Source of the DNA: Caldilineaceae bacterium
Lineage (GTDB): Bacteria > Chloroflexota > Anaerolineae > Caldilineales > Caldilineaceae
Direction: 5' to 3'
DNA: 47,911 bases
Assembly (NCBI GenBank): GCA_026645575.1
Contig: JAPKMW010000095.1
Span: 1-47,911 of the forward strand
Below the pieces are notes generated by a model. The model saw only the letters and a list, made by a program, of their open reading frames with translations, was not told where the DNA came from and did not search any database. Below are positions 1 through 7,763 of this stretch, piece after piece. A program made the translations under genes and the position numbers. Numbering within the stretch: the first letter of the stretch is position 1; each line of letters opens with the position of its first letter.

Positions 1-10
1 TTTTGGTCTT

Positions 11-92
11 GTAACTACTCCGCTCCTAGCCAGTCCGTGACTGGCGATGGGCCGCCAGTCACGGACTGGCTAGGAGCGGGCTGAATAGTTAC
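11..92. mobile_element. Palindromic MITE, copy 1, with 8-bp target duplication
   Basis: An 82-bp element made almost wholly of inverted repeat. A perfect 26-bp stem pairs 21-46 with 53-78 around a 6-nt loop, and the outer ends GTAACTA (11-17) and TAGTTAC (86-92) are complementary. The element is bracketed by the direct repeat TTGGTCTT at 3-10 and 93-100, as expected for a transposition target duplication. A second copy with the same ends and its own 8-bp duplication lies at 44440-44522. It sits immediately downstream of the phnE stop codon. It encodes nothing and would need a transposase supplied in trans; GTAA ends with 8-bp duplications are typical of the IS66 family. Confidence 0.85.
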
Positions 93-99
93 TTGGTCT

Positions 100-1032
100 T
101 TAAATAATTTTTTTGCGTAAATAGTCGCTTATGCGATCAATCAGAGTGACCGTCAAGATCATGAGGATGACGGCGCCCATCAGTCGGGTGTATTGGAAGA
201 GCGCCATATATTTGCCGATGATAAAGCCAATGCCGCCGGCGCCGACGATGCCCAGGATGCTGGCGTGGCGAATGTTGCCTTCAAAAAGCAACAACGAGTA
301 CGAGGCAATGACCGGCAACGCCTGGGGGATGACGGCGTAGAAAAAGGTCAGCAGCGGGTTGGCGCCGGTGGCGCGCACCGCCAACACCTGTTGCGGGTCG
401 ATCTGTTCAATCGCCTCGGCGTACAGTTTGCCGATGGAGCCGATAGAGCCAATCGCTAGCGCCAGCACACCGCCAAACGGTCCCAACCCTACTGCCGCCA
501 CAAAGACGAGGGCATAGACAATTTCGGGCAAGGAACGGTTGGCATTCAAGAGCATACGGGTGCCTTGATAGATCGCCGGGTGTGGCGATGTATTGCGCGC
601 TGCCAGCAACCCAAAGGGTGCAGCCAAAATTATCCCCAACACCGACCCGATGAGCGCCATTTGCACCGTTTCAATAATGGCCAACATCACTTCCGGGAAG
701 GGGATGGTGACGGTTGGCAAGCCCAACGCCGGCACAGCGATCCCGAAGAGGTTGAACGCCGGCAGCGCCAGGGGTAAGGCGATCAGGTCAAAGCGGGGCG
801 GAAAGAGACGACGGATAAAGTCTATAATGTTCGGAATGCCGTCAATCAATTCCGCTGGACGCGCATTGGTGCCGTTGATGGCCCACATGAACAGCCCCAG
901 CAGGAAGAGCAGGGTGAGTGTGGCCCGCCAGGTGATGCGCGGCCACGGTTGGAGCAAATCCAAGCGCAGTTTTTCAATAGGTGCTTCCTGCACCACAGCT
1001 TGCTGCTTGACGCTCAACACATCGGTCGTCAT
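100..1032 (-). CDS. phnE: Phosphonate-type ABC transporter permease (PhnE family)
   Basis: Inner-membrane permease of a binding-protein-dependent ABC importer, probably for phosphonate or phosphate esters. The 310-residue protein has a cytoplasmic N-terminus of about 30 residues, a first membrane segment near residues 36-52, a further hydrophobic block at 85-145, and a C-terminal half with the permease coupling region (LYAEAIEQIDPQQVLAVRAT) followed by membrane helices. The start has a good ribosome site (AAGGAG, 6 nt upstream). It lies 28 nt downstream of phnC and is surely co-transcribed with it. The periplasmic binding protein PhnD is not in the window. A MITE is inserted directly after the stop codon. 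The real substrate cannot be read from sequence. Confidence 0.88.
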   Translation of the reverse strand: MTTDVLSVKQQAVVQEAPIEKLRLDLLQPWPRITWRATLTLLFLLGLFMWAINGTNARPAELIDGIPNIIDFIRRLFPPRFDLIALPLALPAFNLFGIAVPALGLPTVTIPFPEVMLAIIETVQMALIGSVLGIILAAPFGLLAARNTSPHPAIYQGTRMLLNANRSLPEIVYALVFVAAVGLGPFGGVLALAIGSIGSIGKLYAEAIEQIDPQQVLAVRATGANPLLTFFYAVIPQALPVIASYSLLLFEGNIRHASILGIVGAGGIGFIIGKYMALFQYTRLMGAVILMILTVTLIDRISDYLRKKII

Positions 1033-1060
1033 GGTTGCTCCTTACTCATGATGGCGCTTG

Positions 1061-1822
1061 TTACGCCGCAACACGCGGCTGATCAAAACGGTAAATTTGA
1101 TTTAACGCATACTCATCTAGCGCTTGTGGCGGGCCATCAAAGACCACCACCCCCTGCGCAATGCCGATCAAACGGTCGGCAAAGCGTTTGGCTAATTCCA
1201 CTTGATGAAGGTTGATGATCGTCAGCACGCCATCCTCGCGCGCCACCCGATCCAACACGCTCATCACCTGCTCGGCCAGTTCAGGGTCCAAGCTGGCAAC
1301 TGGTTCATCGGCCAGGACGATCTTGGGTTCCTGGGACATGGCGCGCGCAATCGCCACCCGTTGCTTTTCACCGCCAGAGAGGCGATCAGCGCGGTGGCGG
1401 GCACGGTGGAGGAGATTGACCCGTTCCAGATTGCGCATAGCAATTTCGCGGTGATGCAAATCAAAGAAGCCCAAGGCGCTTTGCCACGGGCTGTTGTAGC
1501 CAAGACGCCCTGTCAGGACATTGGTCAACGCCGGCAAACGCTCGATCAGGTTGTATTCCTGCCAGATAAAGCCAATCTTGCGGCGCAGTTGACGCAACTC
1601 TGCTTCACTTTTGGCCGTAATTTCGTCTCCGTCCAGTACAATTTTGCCGGCGGTCGTCGATTGCAGACCATTGATAGAGCGTAGCAAGGTCGATTTGCCG
1701 GCGCCGGAACGACCGATAATTGCCACAATCTCGCCGGCCTGGGCCGACATATTGATTGATTTCAGTGCTTCCGTTCCATTGGGGTAAACAACCTTGAGCG
1801 CTTGAATTTCCAATAAGGGCAT
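1061..1822 (-). CDS. phnC: Phosphonate-type ABC transporter ATP-binding protein (PhnC family)
   Basis: ATPase subunit that powers the neighbouring PhnE permease at the cytoplasmic face of the membrane. The sequence shows Walker A (GRSGAGKST), Q-loop (FIWQEYNLI), the signature LSGGEKQRVAIARA, Walker B (IVLADEPVASLDP) and the H-loop region (LHQVEL). The NVLTGRLG segment after the Q-loop is characteristic of PhnC rather than other ABC ATPases. I start at the ATG at 1822 (MPLLEIQ), which gives about 253 residues, the usual family length; the reading frame is open further upstream but that extension looks non-coding. An ATG at 1840 is an alternative. The phnD partner is not visible. Confidence 0.88.
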   Translation of the reverse strand: MPLLEIQALKVVYPNGTEALKSINMSAQAGEIVAIIGRSGAGKSTLLRSINGLQSTTAGKIVLDGDEITAKSEAELRQLRRKIGFIWQEYNLIERLPALTNVLTGRLGYNSPWQSALGFFDLHHREIAMRNLERVNLLHRARHRADRLSGGEKQRVAIARAMSQEPKIVLADEPVASLDPELAEQVMSVLDRVAREDGVLTIINLHQVELAKRFADRLIGIAQGVVVFDGPPQALDEYALNQIYRFDQPRVAA

Positions 1823-2009
1823 GGTTCTCACTTTACGCATAAGTAAATAGAATGCAAATTCGACGGATTGAACAGGTAAACCGGATAAAAGACGAACTGA
1901 GGTAAGCATGCCAGAAAAATGTAAAGAGAACATTTATGGCATGACAATAAATTGTTATAAATTTAGCCAGATGATTAATGCGTAATTAATGAATCGGGAA
2001 GAGGGCTTT

Positions 2010-2053
2010 GCAAAGAACCCTGTTATCCTAGGCAGGACGACAGGGTTCTTTGC
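2010..2053 (-). terminator. Hairpin downstream of the epimerase-like gene
   Basis: A 14-bp perfect inverted repeat (2010-2023 with 2040-2053, loop 16 nt) lies 85 nt beyond the stop of the large minus-strand gene. There is no long T-tract after the stem on the minus strand, so termination efficiency is uncertain. The stem contains AAAGAACCC, also seen in the hairpin after htpG (7691-7724). The rest of the 315-bp gap between phnC and this gene holds no ORF I can support. Confidence 0.55.
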
Positions 2054-2137
2054 TGAATGGATGCTACTTGTGCGGATGCTGCTGGCTCAACGAAAGTGGC
2101 CGATGGCGGTGGTTATGTGTTGGTCCGCCAATCGCCG

Positions 2138-5100
2138 CTATTTCTGAATCAATGGCAAGAAGATTCCGTGACTATCTGTGCCATTGACGGGAGTGCCGAT
2201 GGGGGTTGGCGTCACCGTTACCGACGGATCAGGCGTGTTGGTCGGTGTTGGCGTGTCGGTTGCCGTCGGCTCGGTGGCGATGAGCGTTGCGGTGGGAGTG
2301 GCAACGGGCGTCACGGAACCGGTCGGTGTGGGGGTGGCGACAACGGGGGCGGCAATGGGGGCGCCAAAGGCGGAAGCATTGCCCTCTGTGTCAATAGCAA
2401 CCCCGGTGAGGTTAGTGGCGCGCCAGGCGCCGTCAATGGTCAGACTAAAGTCGCCATTGCCATCGGCGATAGTACTGCCTTCAAAGATCTGCCCCTGCTG
2501 TCCCAGATCCGCAAAGATTTCGACGGTGAAGCCGGGGGCTGTTTTGCCGGTGACGGTGCTGCCGACGGCGTTGAGCAACTGGGGCGGCGGAAGGTTGCGA
2601 TTGGCGCCAGCGGTGGTGGCAATGCCGCCGCTTAGGTTGCCATAGATCTGGTTTTGCGACCAGGTGTTATTGAGCGTTTGCAAGCCATTGGCGCGGATGC
2701 CGTGACCGTTGTTATTCCGTACAATGTTGCGCACAATCGCATTCTGGCTGGCGCTGTCCGAGAGGTAGATGCCATGAATGCCGCTGCCTTCGCTCACATT
2801 GCCTTCCACCAAGCTTCTAATGGTGCGGCGCAGATCGATGCCGTTCTCGCCATTCATACTTACCGTATTGGAAAGCAGTTGGTTGTCTTGGATGAAGGGG
2901 ACGCCGGTCGCCGGCAAGGTGACAATGCCATCTTTCAAATTCTTGACAATCTGATTGCCGCGAATCACATTGCTATTCGAGCGCACATAGACGCCATGCA
3001 CCCCATTTTCGCTGATGATATTGTCGGCAATCGTGTTGCCATCGGCGGTCTCGCGCACATCCAGCCCGTCGGAAACATTCTTGCTGATCGTATTGCCGAT
3101 GACCAGGTTGCGCAGGCTCTTCTGGTCGATCACGACCCCTTCCTGCTGATTTTGATAGAAGAGGTTATTGCGAATTTCATTGTCGTTGGAACCCAGGACA
3201 CGCAACGCATAGCCCTCATTGCCGTAGGCTTCGTTGTTTTCCAACAGATTGTTAAACGAAGGCGCTTGTGGATCTGCCGAGGTTGGCGAACCAGGGTCAA
3301 GCATAAAGCCGTGGGCCAGACTGGTGGGGCTGGGATCAAAGTTGTTATACGACTTGTTGTTGCGGATCACAAAGTTGTTACAACCGCGACTGATGATAAA
3401 GCCGTGGGAGCCGTTGTTAAAGGCCACATTATTCTCCACCAACACATCGTGGGTGAAATCGTGGGGGTCAAAGCCGTAGCGAATATTCTCATAGAACTGG
3501 TTGCCCCGGAAGACCATGTCGCTGGCCTGATAGGTGTAGATGCCGTAGTAGTTGCGGAAGAATTTACTGTCAATCACCTCACCGGTCACCCGGCTGCGCA
3601 GTTGATCGGGGGTCGCACTGTCGTTGATGTCACGCCAGGAGATGCCGTAACTTTCGCCATCCGCCGAGCCAAGGTAGCTGAGTTCACTGTTGGTGATATT
3701 GAGCGCGGCGGCGTACTTGGCGATCACATAGGCGCGACCGTTAACCACATCCTGATCGACGGCGTTGGCCTGGCGGTTCCACGAGTAGACTTTGATGCCA
3801 TTCATATCGATCTGGCCGCTGTGGGTGCGTAGATAGACAAAGCTGGCATAGTCGATGGCGTTTGACCCATTGACGCCGGCGCCCGTAACACTCGGTTCAC
3901 TGCGTAAACGCAATTCCGTAACGCCACTGGTCGGCGCGAGATCCAGGGTAACGCCCGGCCCGATAAAAAGATTGGCGTTGAGTTGCCAGACGCCGTTGCC
4001 CACATTCTGCAACAGGGCAGCATTGTTGGCGCCCAGCCCCGTTTGCACACCCGCCAGGGTGACGACGATCGCCGAGCCGGTCACTTGAATGGTCGGCTGA
4101 CCATTGTCGTCTTGGGCAATGGCAAAGAAGGGGCCGCTGCCGCTGGCGGTGGAACTCAAGGCGGAGCTATTGCCGCTCTGGTCGATCACCAACGCCGTCA
4201 CCTGCTTGACATCAATGTTGGCGGCCAAGGCAAAGGTCCATCCACCATTGGCGTCAACCGGCGCTGACCCCAAATAGGTTTGGCTTTCCAGATCATTGGT
4301 GGCGTAGAGGTAAGCCACGGCATTCGGATTCGCCGCCGCCATCACCGGATTATCGCTGATCAAGGTCGTCACGGTATCTAAGACGCGCTGTCCTGCACCA
4401 CCCGGATCATGGTAAAGTTCAACCGTAGAATTCGGTTGGGCTGTTCCCTGTAACTGACCATTTGCTTGCTTTCCAGTGATGACCGGCGGCCGGATGCCTT
4501 GTTGCGCGCCATTGTCAATCCGAATGGCGCGTTGACCGTTGTTGCTGATGCTGTTCTGGCTCAGGCGGTTGCGCACGCTGGTCACATCTTTGATCGCAAT
4601 GCCATGTCGTTGGTTGTTGCGAATTGTATTCTTTAGCACCTGGTTATCGGTGCTGATGGCGCCGTTGGCAATATCACCAATCGAGACGCCGTCAATGCCG
4701 TTGCTCTCAATGCGATTGCCCGGCTCATTTGGTTGCAAAGAGCCAATGCGGTTGCCGCTGCCCCCCATGATCCGGATCCCAATGCCGCTGTTGCTCGCCA
4801 CCGTGGTGCTGATGACCACATTGTTGTTCCCTGGCGGGTCGAGCGGGTCCAGTGCGGCTGGCGGGTCGTTGAGATATTCGCCGCCGGAGATAGTCACACC
4901 CGTAACGCCATTGCGAATGACGTTGTTTTCTAGTCGGTTGCCGCCCGATTTGATATAGACGCCATTGACGCCACTGCGCAGGATGGTGTTGTTGATGATC
5001 AGATTGCGGTCGGCGCGGGCATAGAGGTAGATGCCATGTTCGCTGTTGTCTTCAATGCGGTTGCCCTCAATCCGGTTGTTGGCGCTGAGGCCGTCATAGA

Positions 5101-6142
5101 CATCGTCCAAGTCATAGGTGGCGTTGATGCGCATACCACGGGCGTTGTTATGGACGTAGTTGTTCTGAATCAGGTTGTCTGATGATTGGAAGATGGCAAT
5201 GCCGTCCTTGTTGTTGTAGACCACATTGTCCCGGATCACATTGTTGTTGGTGCCGCGATCCAGCATAATGCCGTGCAAGGCATTATCATAGACCTCGTTG
5301 TTGTGAATGACATTATCCCGGCAGAGGCGTGAGAAGATAATGCCATGATTGCCATTGCGATAGACCTTGTTGTAGGCCACTTCAAAGTTGCGCGAGTCGT
5401 CGTGGGGATCAATGCCATATTCAAGGTTGTCATAGACCTCATTGCGCAAGATGGTAATGCCGTAGGCTTCATAGGAATACATGCCAAAGTAGTTGTGATG
5501 AATTTTGCTATCTTCCAACCGACCCGTGGCGCCGGTGGTTGGGTCGCTGAAGGTCAAGCGTTTGCGCCAGGAGAGGCCGCTCGGCTCGCCGCTCTCCCAG
5601 CCAAGATAGGCAACTTCACTGCGCAGAATATCCATGCGCCCGCCTTCCAACGCCAGCAAATAGGCGCGGCCATTGGCGATATTTTCATCAACCGCATTGA
5701 TGGCGCTTTCCCAAGAGGTCACCTTGATGCCGTCGATCAGCAGATGACCGCCCCGTTGCGCCGTCAAACTAATGGCATGAATAGGCGGGCTTTCCAGCCG
5801 CAACCAGGTAATGGTGTCCTTGGTGGCTTCAAGTTTGGCTGTGCGATTGATCAACACGCTCGCTTTGAGCAACCAGGCGCCGTTACCCTGGTCGATCAGC
5901 AGATCGGGCAAGCCTTGGCCGGTAAGTGCGTTATCCAGCGCAGGGATGGTGATCGACTGACTGGCGGCTGCGCCGCTTGTGCCACCGATCACAATGGTGT
6001 TGACATTTGCCAAATAAGTGATGGTTGGCGGCGTGGCCGGTTGTGCATGAGCGGGAAATAGGCTCAGGTGTAACAAGCCAAAGGCCAACCAGCCGAAGCA
6101 AATCCACAAGAGATTTCGGCGGTGTGTGAGCTTTTGTCGCAT
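2138..6142 (-). CDS. Secreted two-module parallel beta-helix protein, mannuronan C5-epimerase (AlgG/AlgE)-like
   Basis: A 1334-residue exported protein. Residues 1-33 form a signal peptide (LLWICFGWLAFGLL, then AHAQ). Two homologous modules follow (about 36-550 and 680-1185). Each has a beta domain, an S-x-x-x-YLG segment (near 175 and 819), then many NxV/NxI right-handed beta-helix rungs. Each carries the epimerase signature: YGIDPHD at 242-248 with NHGIIFSR at 265-272, and YGFDPHD at 889-895 with SHGFIISRG at 912-920. In AlgE-type epimerases the Tyr, Asp and His of YGFDPH are catalytic; a Lys sits 29 residues before each Tyr (213, 860) and may correspond to the catalytic Lys. Small beta domains close each module. 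A Thr/Pro-rich linker (about 1268-1320) leads to the terminal IFLPLIQK. Generic annotation would be NosD-like. It likely acts on an extracellular uronic acid polymer. Confidence 0.75.
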   Translation of the reverse strand: MRQKLTHRRNLLWICFGWLAFGLLHLSLFPAHAQPATPPTITYLANVNTIVIGGTSGAAASQSITIPALDNALTGQGLPDLLIDQGNGAWLLKASVLINRTAKLEATKDTITWLRLESPPIHAISLTAQRGGHLLIDGIKVTSWESAINAVDENIANGRAYLLALEGGRMDILRSEVAYLGWESGEPSGLSWRKRLTFSDPTTGATGRLEDSKIHHNYFGMYSYEAYGITILRNEVYDNLEYGIDPHDDSRNFEVAYNKVYRNGNHGIIFSRLCRDNVIHNNEVYDNALHGIMLDRGTNNNVIRDNVVYNNKDGIAIFQSSDNLIQNNYVHNNARGMRINATYDLDDVYDGLSANNRIEGNRIEDNSEHGIYLYARADRNLIINNTILRSGVNGVYIKSGGNRLENNVIRNGVTGVTISGGEYLNDPPAALDPLDPPGNNNVVISTTVASNSGIGIRIMGGSGNRIGSLQPNEPGNRIESNGIDGVSIGDIANGAISTDNQVLKNTIRNNQRHGIAIKDVTSVRNRLSQNSISNNGQRAIRIDNGAQQGIRPPVITGKQANGQLQGTAQPNSTVELYHDPGGAGQRVLDTVTTLISDNPVMAAANPNAVAYLYATNDLESQTYLGSAPVDANGGWTFALAANIDVKQVTALVIDQSGNSSALSSTASGSGPFFAIAQDDNGQPTIQVTGSAIVVTLAGVQTGLGANNAALLQNVGNGVWQLNANLFIGPGVTLDLAPTSGVTELRLRSEPSVTGAGVNGSNAIDYASFVYLRTHSGQIDMNGIKVYSWNRQANAVDQDVVNGRAYVIAKYAAALNITNSELSYLGSADGESYGISWRDINDSATPDQLRSRVTGEVIDSKFFRNYYGIYTYQASDMVFRGNQFYENIRYGFDPHDFTHDVLVENNVAFNNGSHGFIISRGCNNFVIRNNKSYNNFDPSPTSLAHGFMLDPGSPTSADPQAPSFNNLLENNEAYGNEGYALRVLGSNDNEIRNNLFYQNQQEGVVIDQKSLRNLVIGNTISKNVSDGLDVRETADGNTIADNIISENGVHGVYVRSNSNVIRGNQIVKNLKDGIVTLPATGVPFIQDNQLLSNTVSMNGENGIDLRRTIRSLVEGNVSEGSGIHGIYLSDSASQNAIVRNIVRNNNGHGIRANGLQTLNNTWSQNQIYGNLSGGIATTAGANRNLPPPQLLNAVGSTVTGKTAPGFTVEIFADLGQQGQIFEGSTIADGNGDFSLTIDGAWRATNLTGVAIDTEGNASAFGAPIAAPVVATPTPTGSVTPVATPTATLIATEPTATDTPTPTNTPDPSVTVTPTPIGTPVNGTDSHGIFLPLIQK

Positions 6143-6184
6143 AAAATCATATACTCCACGAATAAAAATTTACAATGAGCAGCG

Positions 6185-6221
6185 CCAGACCTTTAGGGTC
6201 TGCGAGACCCTAAAGGTCTGG
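6185..6221. repeat. 17-bp perfect palindrome
   Basis: Perfect inverted repeat 6185-6201 with 6205-6221 around a 3-nt loop (gcg), stem starting CCAGACCTTTAGGGTCT. It sits in the 102-bp gap between the nucleotide-sugar dehydrogenase stop (6245) and the epimerase start (6142), both on the minus strand. There is no T-tract, so it is not a standard terminator, and no target duplication is visible. Confidence 0.8.
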
Positions 6222-6244
6222 GCCTGTGTGTGATTTACTGGCTC

Positions 6245-7279
6245 TTAGTCAGCGGCGTTTGCGACCAGAACTTCCGCAAAGTGATGGGTATGATGGCCGT
6301 TGGTAGTAGCCGCTTTGGTGTGCGCGTCCGCCAGGGTGTGGGCGGCCGCCGGCAGCGGCTGCTGTTGCACCTGACGATGATATTTGAGCAACTGATCGAT
6401 CTCTTCCGGTGACTCCACGGCGTGGATTTTGCCTTCGAGCTTTTCATTCACGCGGATGGTGGCCGCTAACATCTCATGTTCCCAGCCCTGATTACGACAA
6501 AATTCCATAAAGGCCAGCGTATCTTTGGGGAGACAGGCGCCGCCGTAGGGGACGCCGCCACGGGTGCCATAGAGCGGGTTCCACATGCTCTCGGCGCTGC
6601 GAGCCACCACCGCGCCCACCAACCGGCTATCAATCTCCAACTGTTCGCAGAGGTGATGCACTTCGTTGAAGTAGCTGATCTTCACAGCGTTGTAGACATT
6701 ATTCACATACTTGACCATCTCCGCTTCCGTAGGGCGGCAATTGACAATCAACCCGCCAAAGGGCAGGTAAAGATTGTTAAGAATGTCCGCTGTCGTGCGG
6801 TCAGTCGTTCCCAATACAGTAATCCAGGGGCGATCAAAGTCCTGTTCACTGGTGCGTTGGCGCAAGAATTCGGGGTTAAAGGCGACACCAAAATCGACGC
6901 CGGCGCGCTTGGCGGAAGCTTCTTCCAGAATCGGGGTCAACATCTTTTCTGTCGTGGTGGGCGGCACGGTGCTACGTACGACAACGGTAATATAGTTGTC
7001 GGTAGTGGCCAACCCTTTGCCGACGTTATACGTTGCCGCTTTGAGATGATCCAAAATCAGCCGCTCCTGAATCGTCGGCGTGGAAACAGTCAACATCACA
7101 ATCTCTTGTCTGTTCCAGTCCACCTCGGCGGCGGTCATAGCTTGTAAGCCTTGGGCAACCAATTGTTGAATCTTCTTTGGGTCAACATCCACATAGGTGA
7201 TCTGATGCCCTTGCTTCGCAAAGCCTTTGCCTGTGGCCTGACCAACAACGCCGGCGCCGACGATGACAATGTTTGACAT
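6245..7279 (-). CDS. UDP-glucose/GDP-mannose dehydrogenase family protein, short form
   Basis: NAD-dependent oxidation of a nucleotide sugar to a uronate, in the cytoplasm. The N-terminus has the Rossmann motif GAGVVGQATG (8-17) and VDVDPKK. Then come the STVPP segment, NPEFLRQ and the substrate/catalytic motif VPYGGACLPKD with the active Cys. The protein ends at 344 residues about 80 after that Cys, whereas the family usually has about 390-440 residues including a C-terminal nucleotide-sugar-binding domain; that domain seems absent. Start ATG is preceded by AAAGGAG. It lies upstream of the uronan-epimerase-like gene on the same strand, which suggests supply of uronate precursor for a surface polysaccharide. 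The substrate (UDP-Glc or GDP-Man) is not decidable here. Confidence 0.82.
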   Translation of the reverse strand: MSNIVIVGAGVVGQATGKGFAKQGHQITYVDVDPKKIQQLVAQGLQAMTAAEVDWNRQEIVMLTVSTPTIQERLILDHLKAATYNVGKGLATTDNYITVVVRSTVPPTTTEKMLTPILEEASAKRAGVDFGVAFNPEFLRQRTSEQDFDRPWITVLGTTDRTTADILNNLYLPFGGLIVNCRPTEAEMVKYVNNVYNAVKISYFNEVHHLCEQLEIDSRLVGAVVARSAESMWNPLYGTRGGVPYGGACLPKDTLAFMEFCRNQGWEHEMLAATIRVNEKLEGKIHAVESPEEIDQLLKYHRQVQQQPLPAAAHTLADAHTKAATTNGHHTHHFAEVLVANAAD

Positions 7280-7690
7280 AATTGTAAAACTCCTTTAATT
7301 CCATACAATAGAAATCCAACTGCACCACTGTACGCTTTGTTGCCTACAGCTTCACTGGAAGTAAGTGCAAATACCAACCGGATTGGTCATCATGGATACA
7401 GGGCAGCGGCGTCTCCGGCTGGTTCTATAACACTGGCCCCCCTCACTTTCCTAGCTGGGCTAATCCAACCGGATGTAACGGGTTGTTGTCAGTATTTTTG
7501 TATACACAAAATGCCAAACAAATGAGTGACTCGTACAGCATTTTATGTATTATGTGAATACGGTAAGACGGTAATCTTAAAGGGAGATGAACGGAGTCTT
7601 GCTAAACCATTACAGAAGGTCGGAGAGAAATTTACAATTTAACGTAAGATTTCGGTGTATGACCGAAAAGATTTATAGAGGTAAAACAAA
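7280..7690. other. Non-coding interval upstream of the nucleotide-sugar dehydrogenase
   Basis: About 410 bp with no ORF that resembles a protein; the short open frames here lack ribosome sites and family features. On the minus strand it is the presumed leader and promoter region of the dehydrogenase. I looked for riboswitch cores and found none I could name. There are short complementary stretches (for example AACCGGAT near 7379 and 7460), but not enough for a structure call. Confidence 0.4.
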
Positions 7691-7737
7691 GAACCCGAAG
7701 ATAATTTGAGAAATCTTCGGGTTCTCTGTCTTTTTGC
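7691..7737 (-). terminator. Bidirectional hairpin terminator after htpG
   Basis: A 12-bp perfect stem (7691-7702 with 7713-7724, loop 10 nt). It lies about 40 nt beyond the htpG stop. On the minus strand the stem is followed by TTTGTTTTAC; on the plus strand by tctgtcttttt. The stem sequence GAACCCGAAGAT and the T-rich flanks on both sides support a terminator that works in either direction. Confidence 0.75.
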
Positions 7738-7763
7738 GGTAAAGTAGCAGTTATTGCCCTTGA

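Noticed and set aside
2654..3832. A long plus-strand open frame (392 residues) and others opposite the epimerase-like gene
   Set aside because: They lie wholly opposite a repeat-rich protein with clear beta-helix and signal-peptide features. They have no ribosome site or domain and reflect codon bias of the real gene.
6185..6221. Target-site duplications around the other palindromes (6185, 9805, 36066, 37981, 40161, 41255)
   Set aside because: The flanks were compared and no direct repeats of 4 bp or more were found at the stem ends, so only the GTAACTACT family is called a transposed element.
7337..7525. A 62-codon plus-strand ORF in the gap before the nucleotide-sugar dehydrogenase
   Set aside because: No ribosome site, no family features, composition like the surrounding non-coding DNA.
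7280..7690. Riboswitch upstream of the nucleotide-sugar dehydrogenase
   Set aside because: I looked for cores resembling c-di-GMP and other common classes; only short complementary stretches were seen, not a defined fold.
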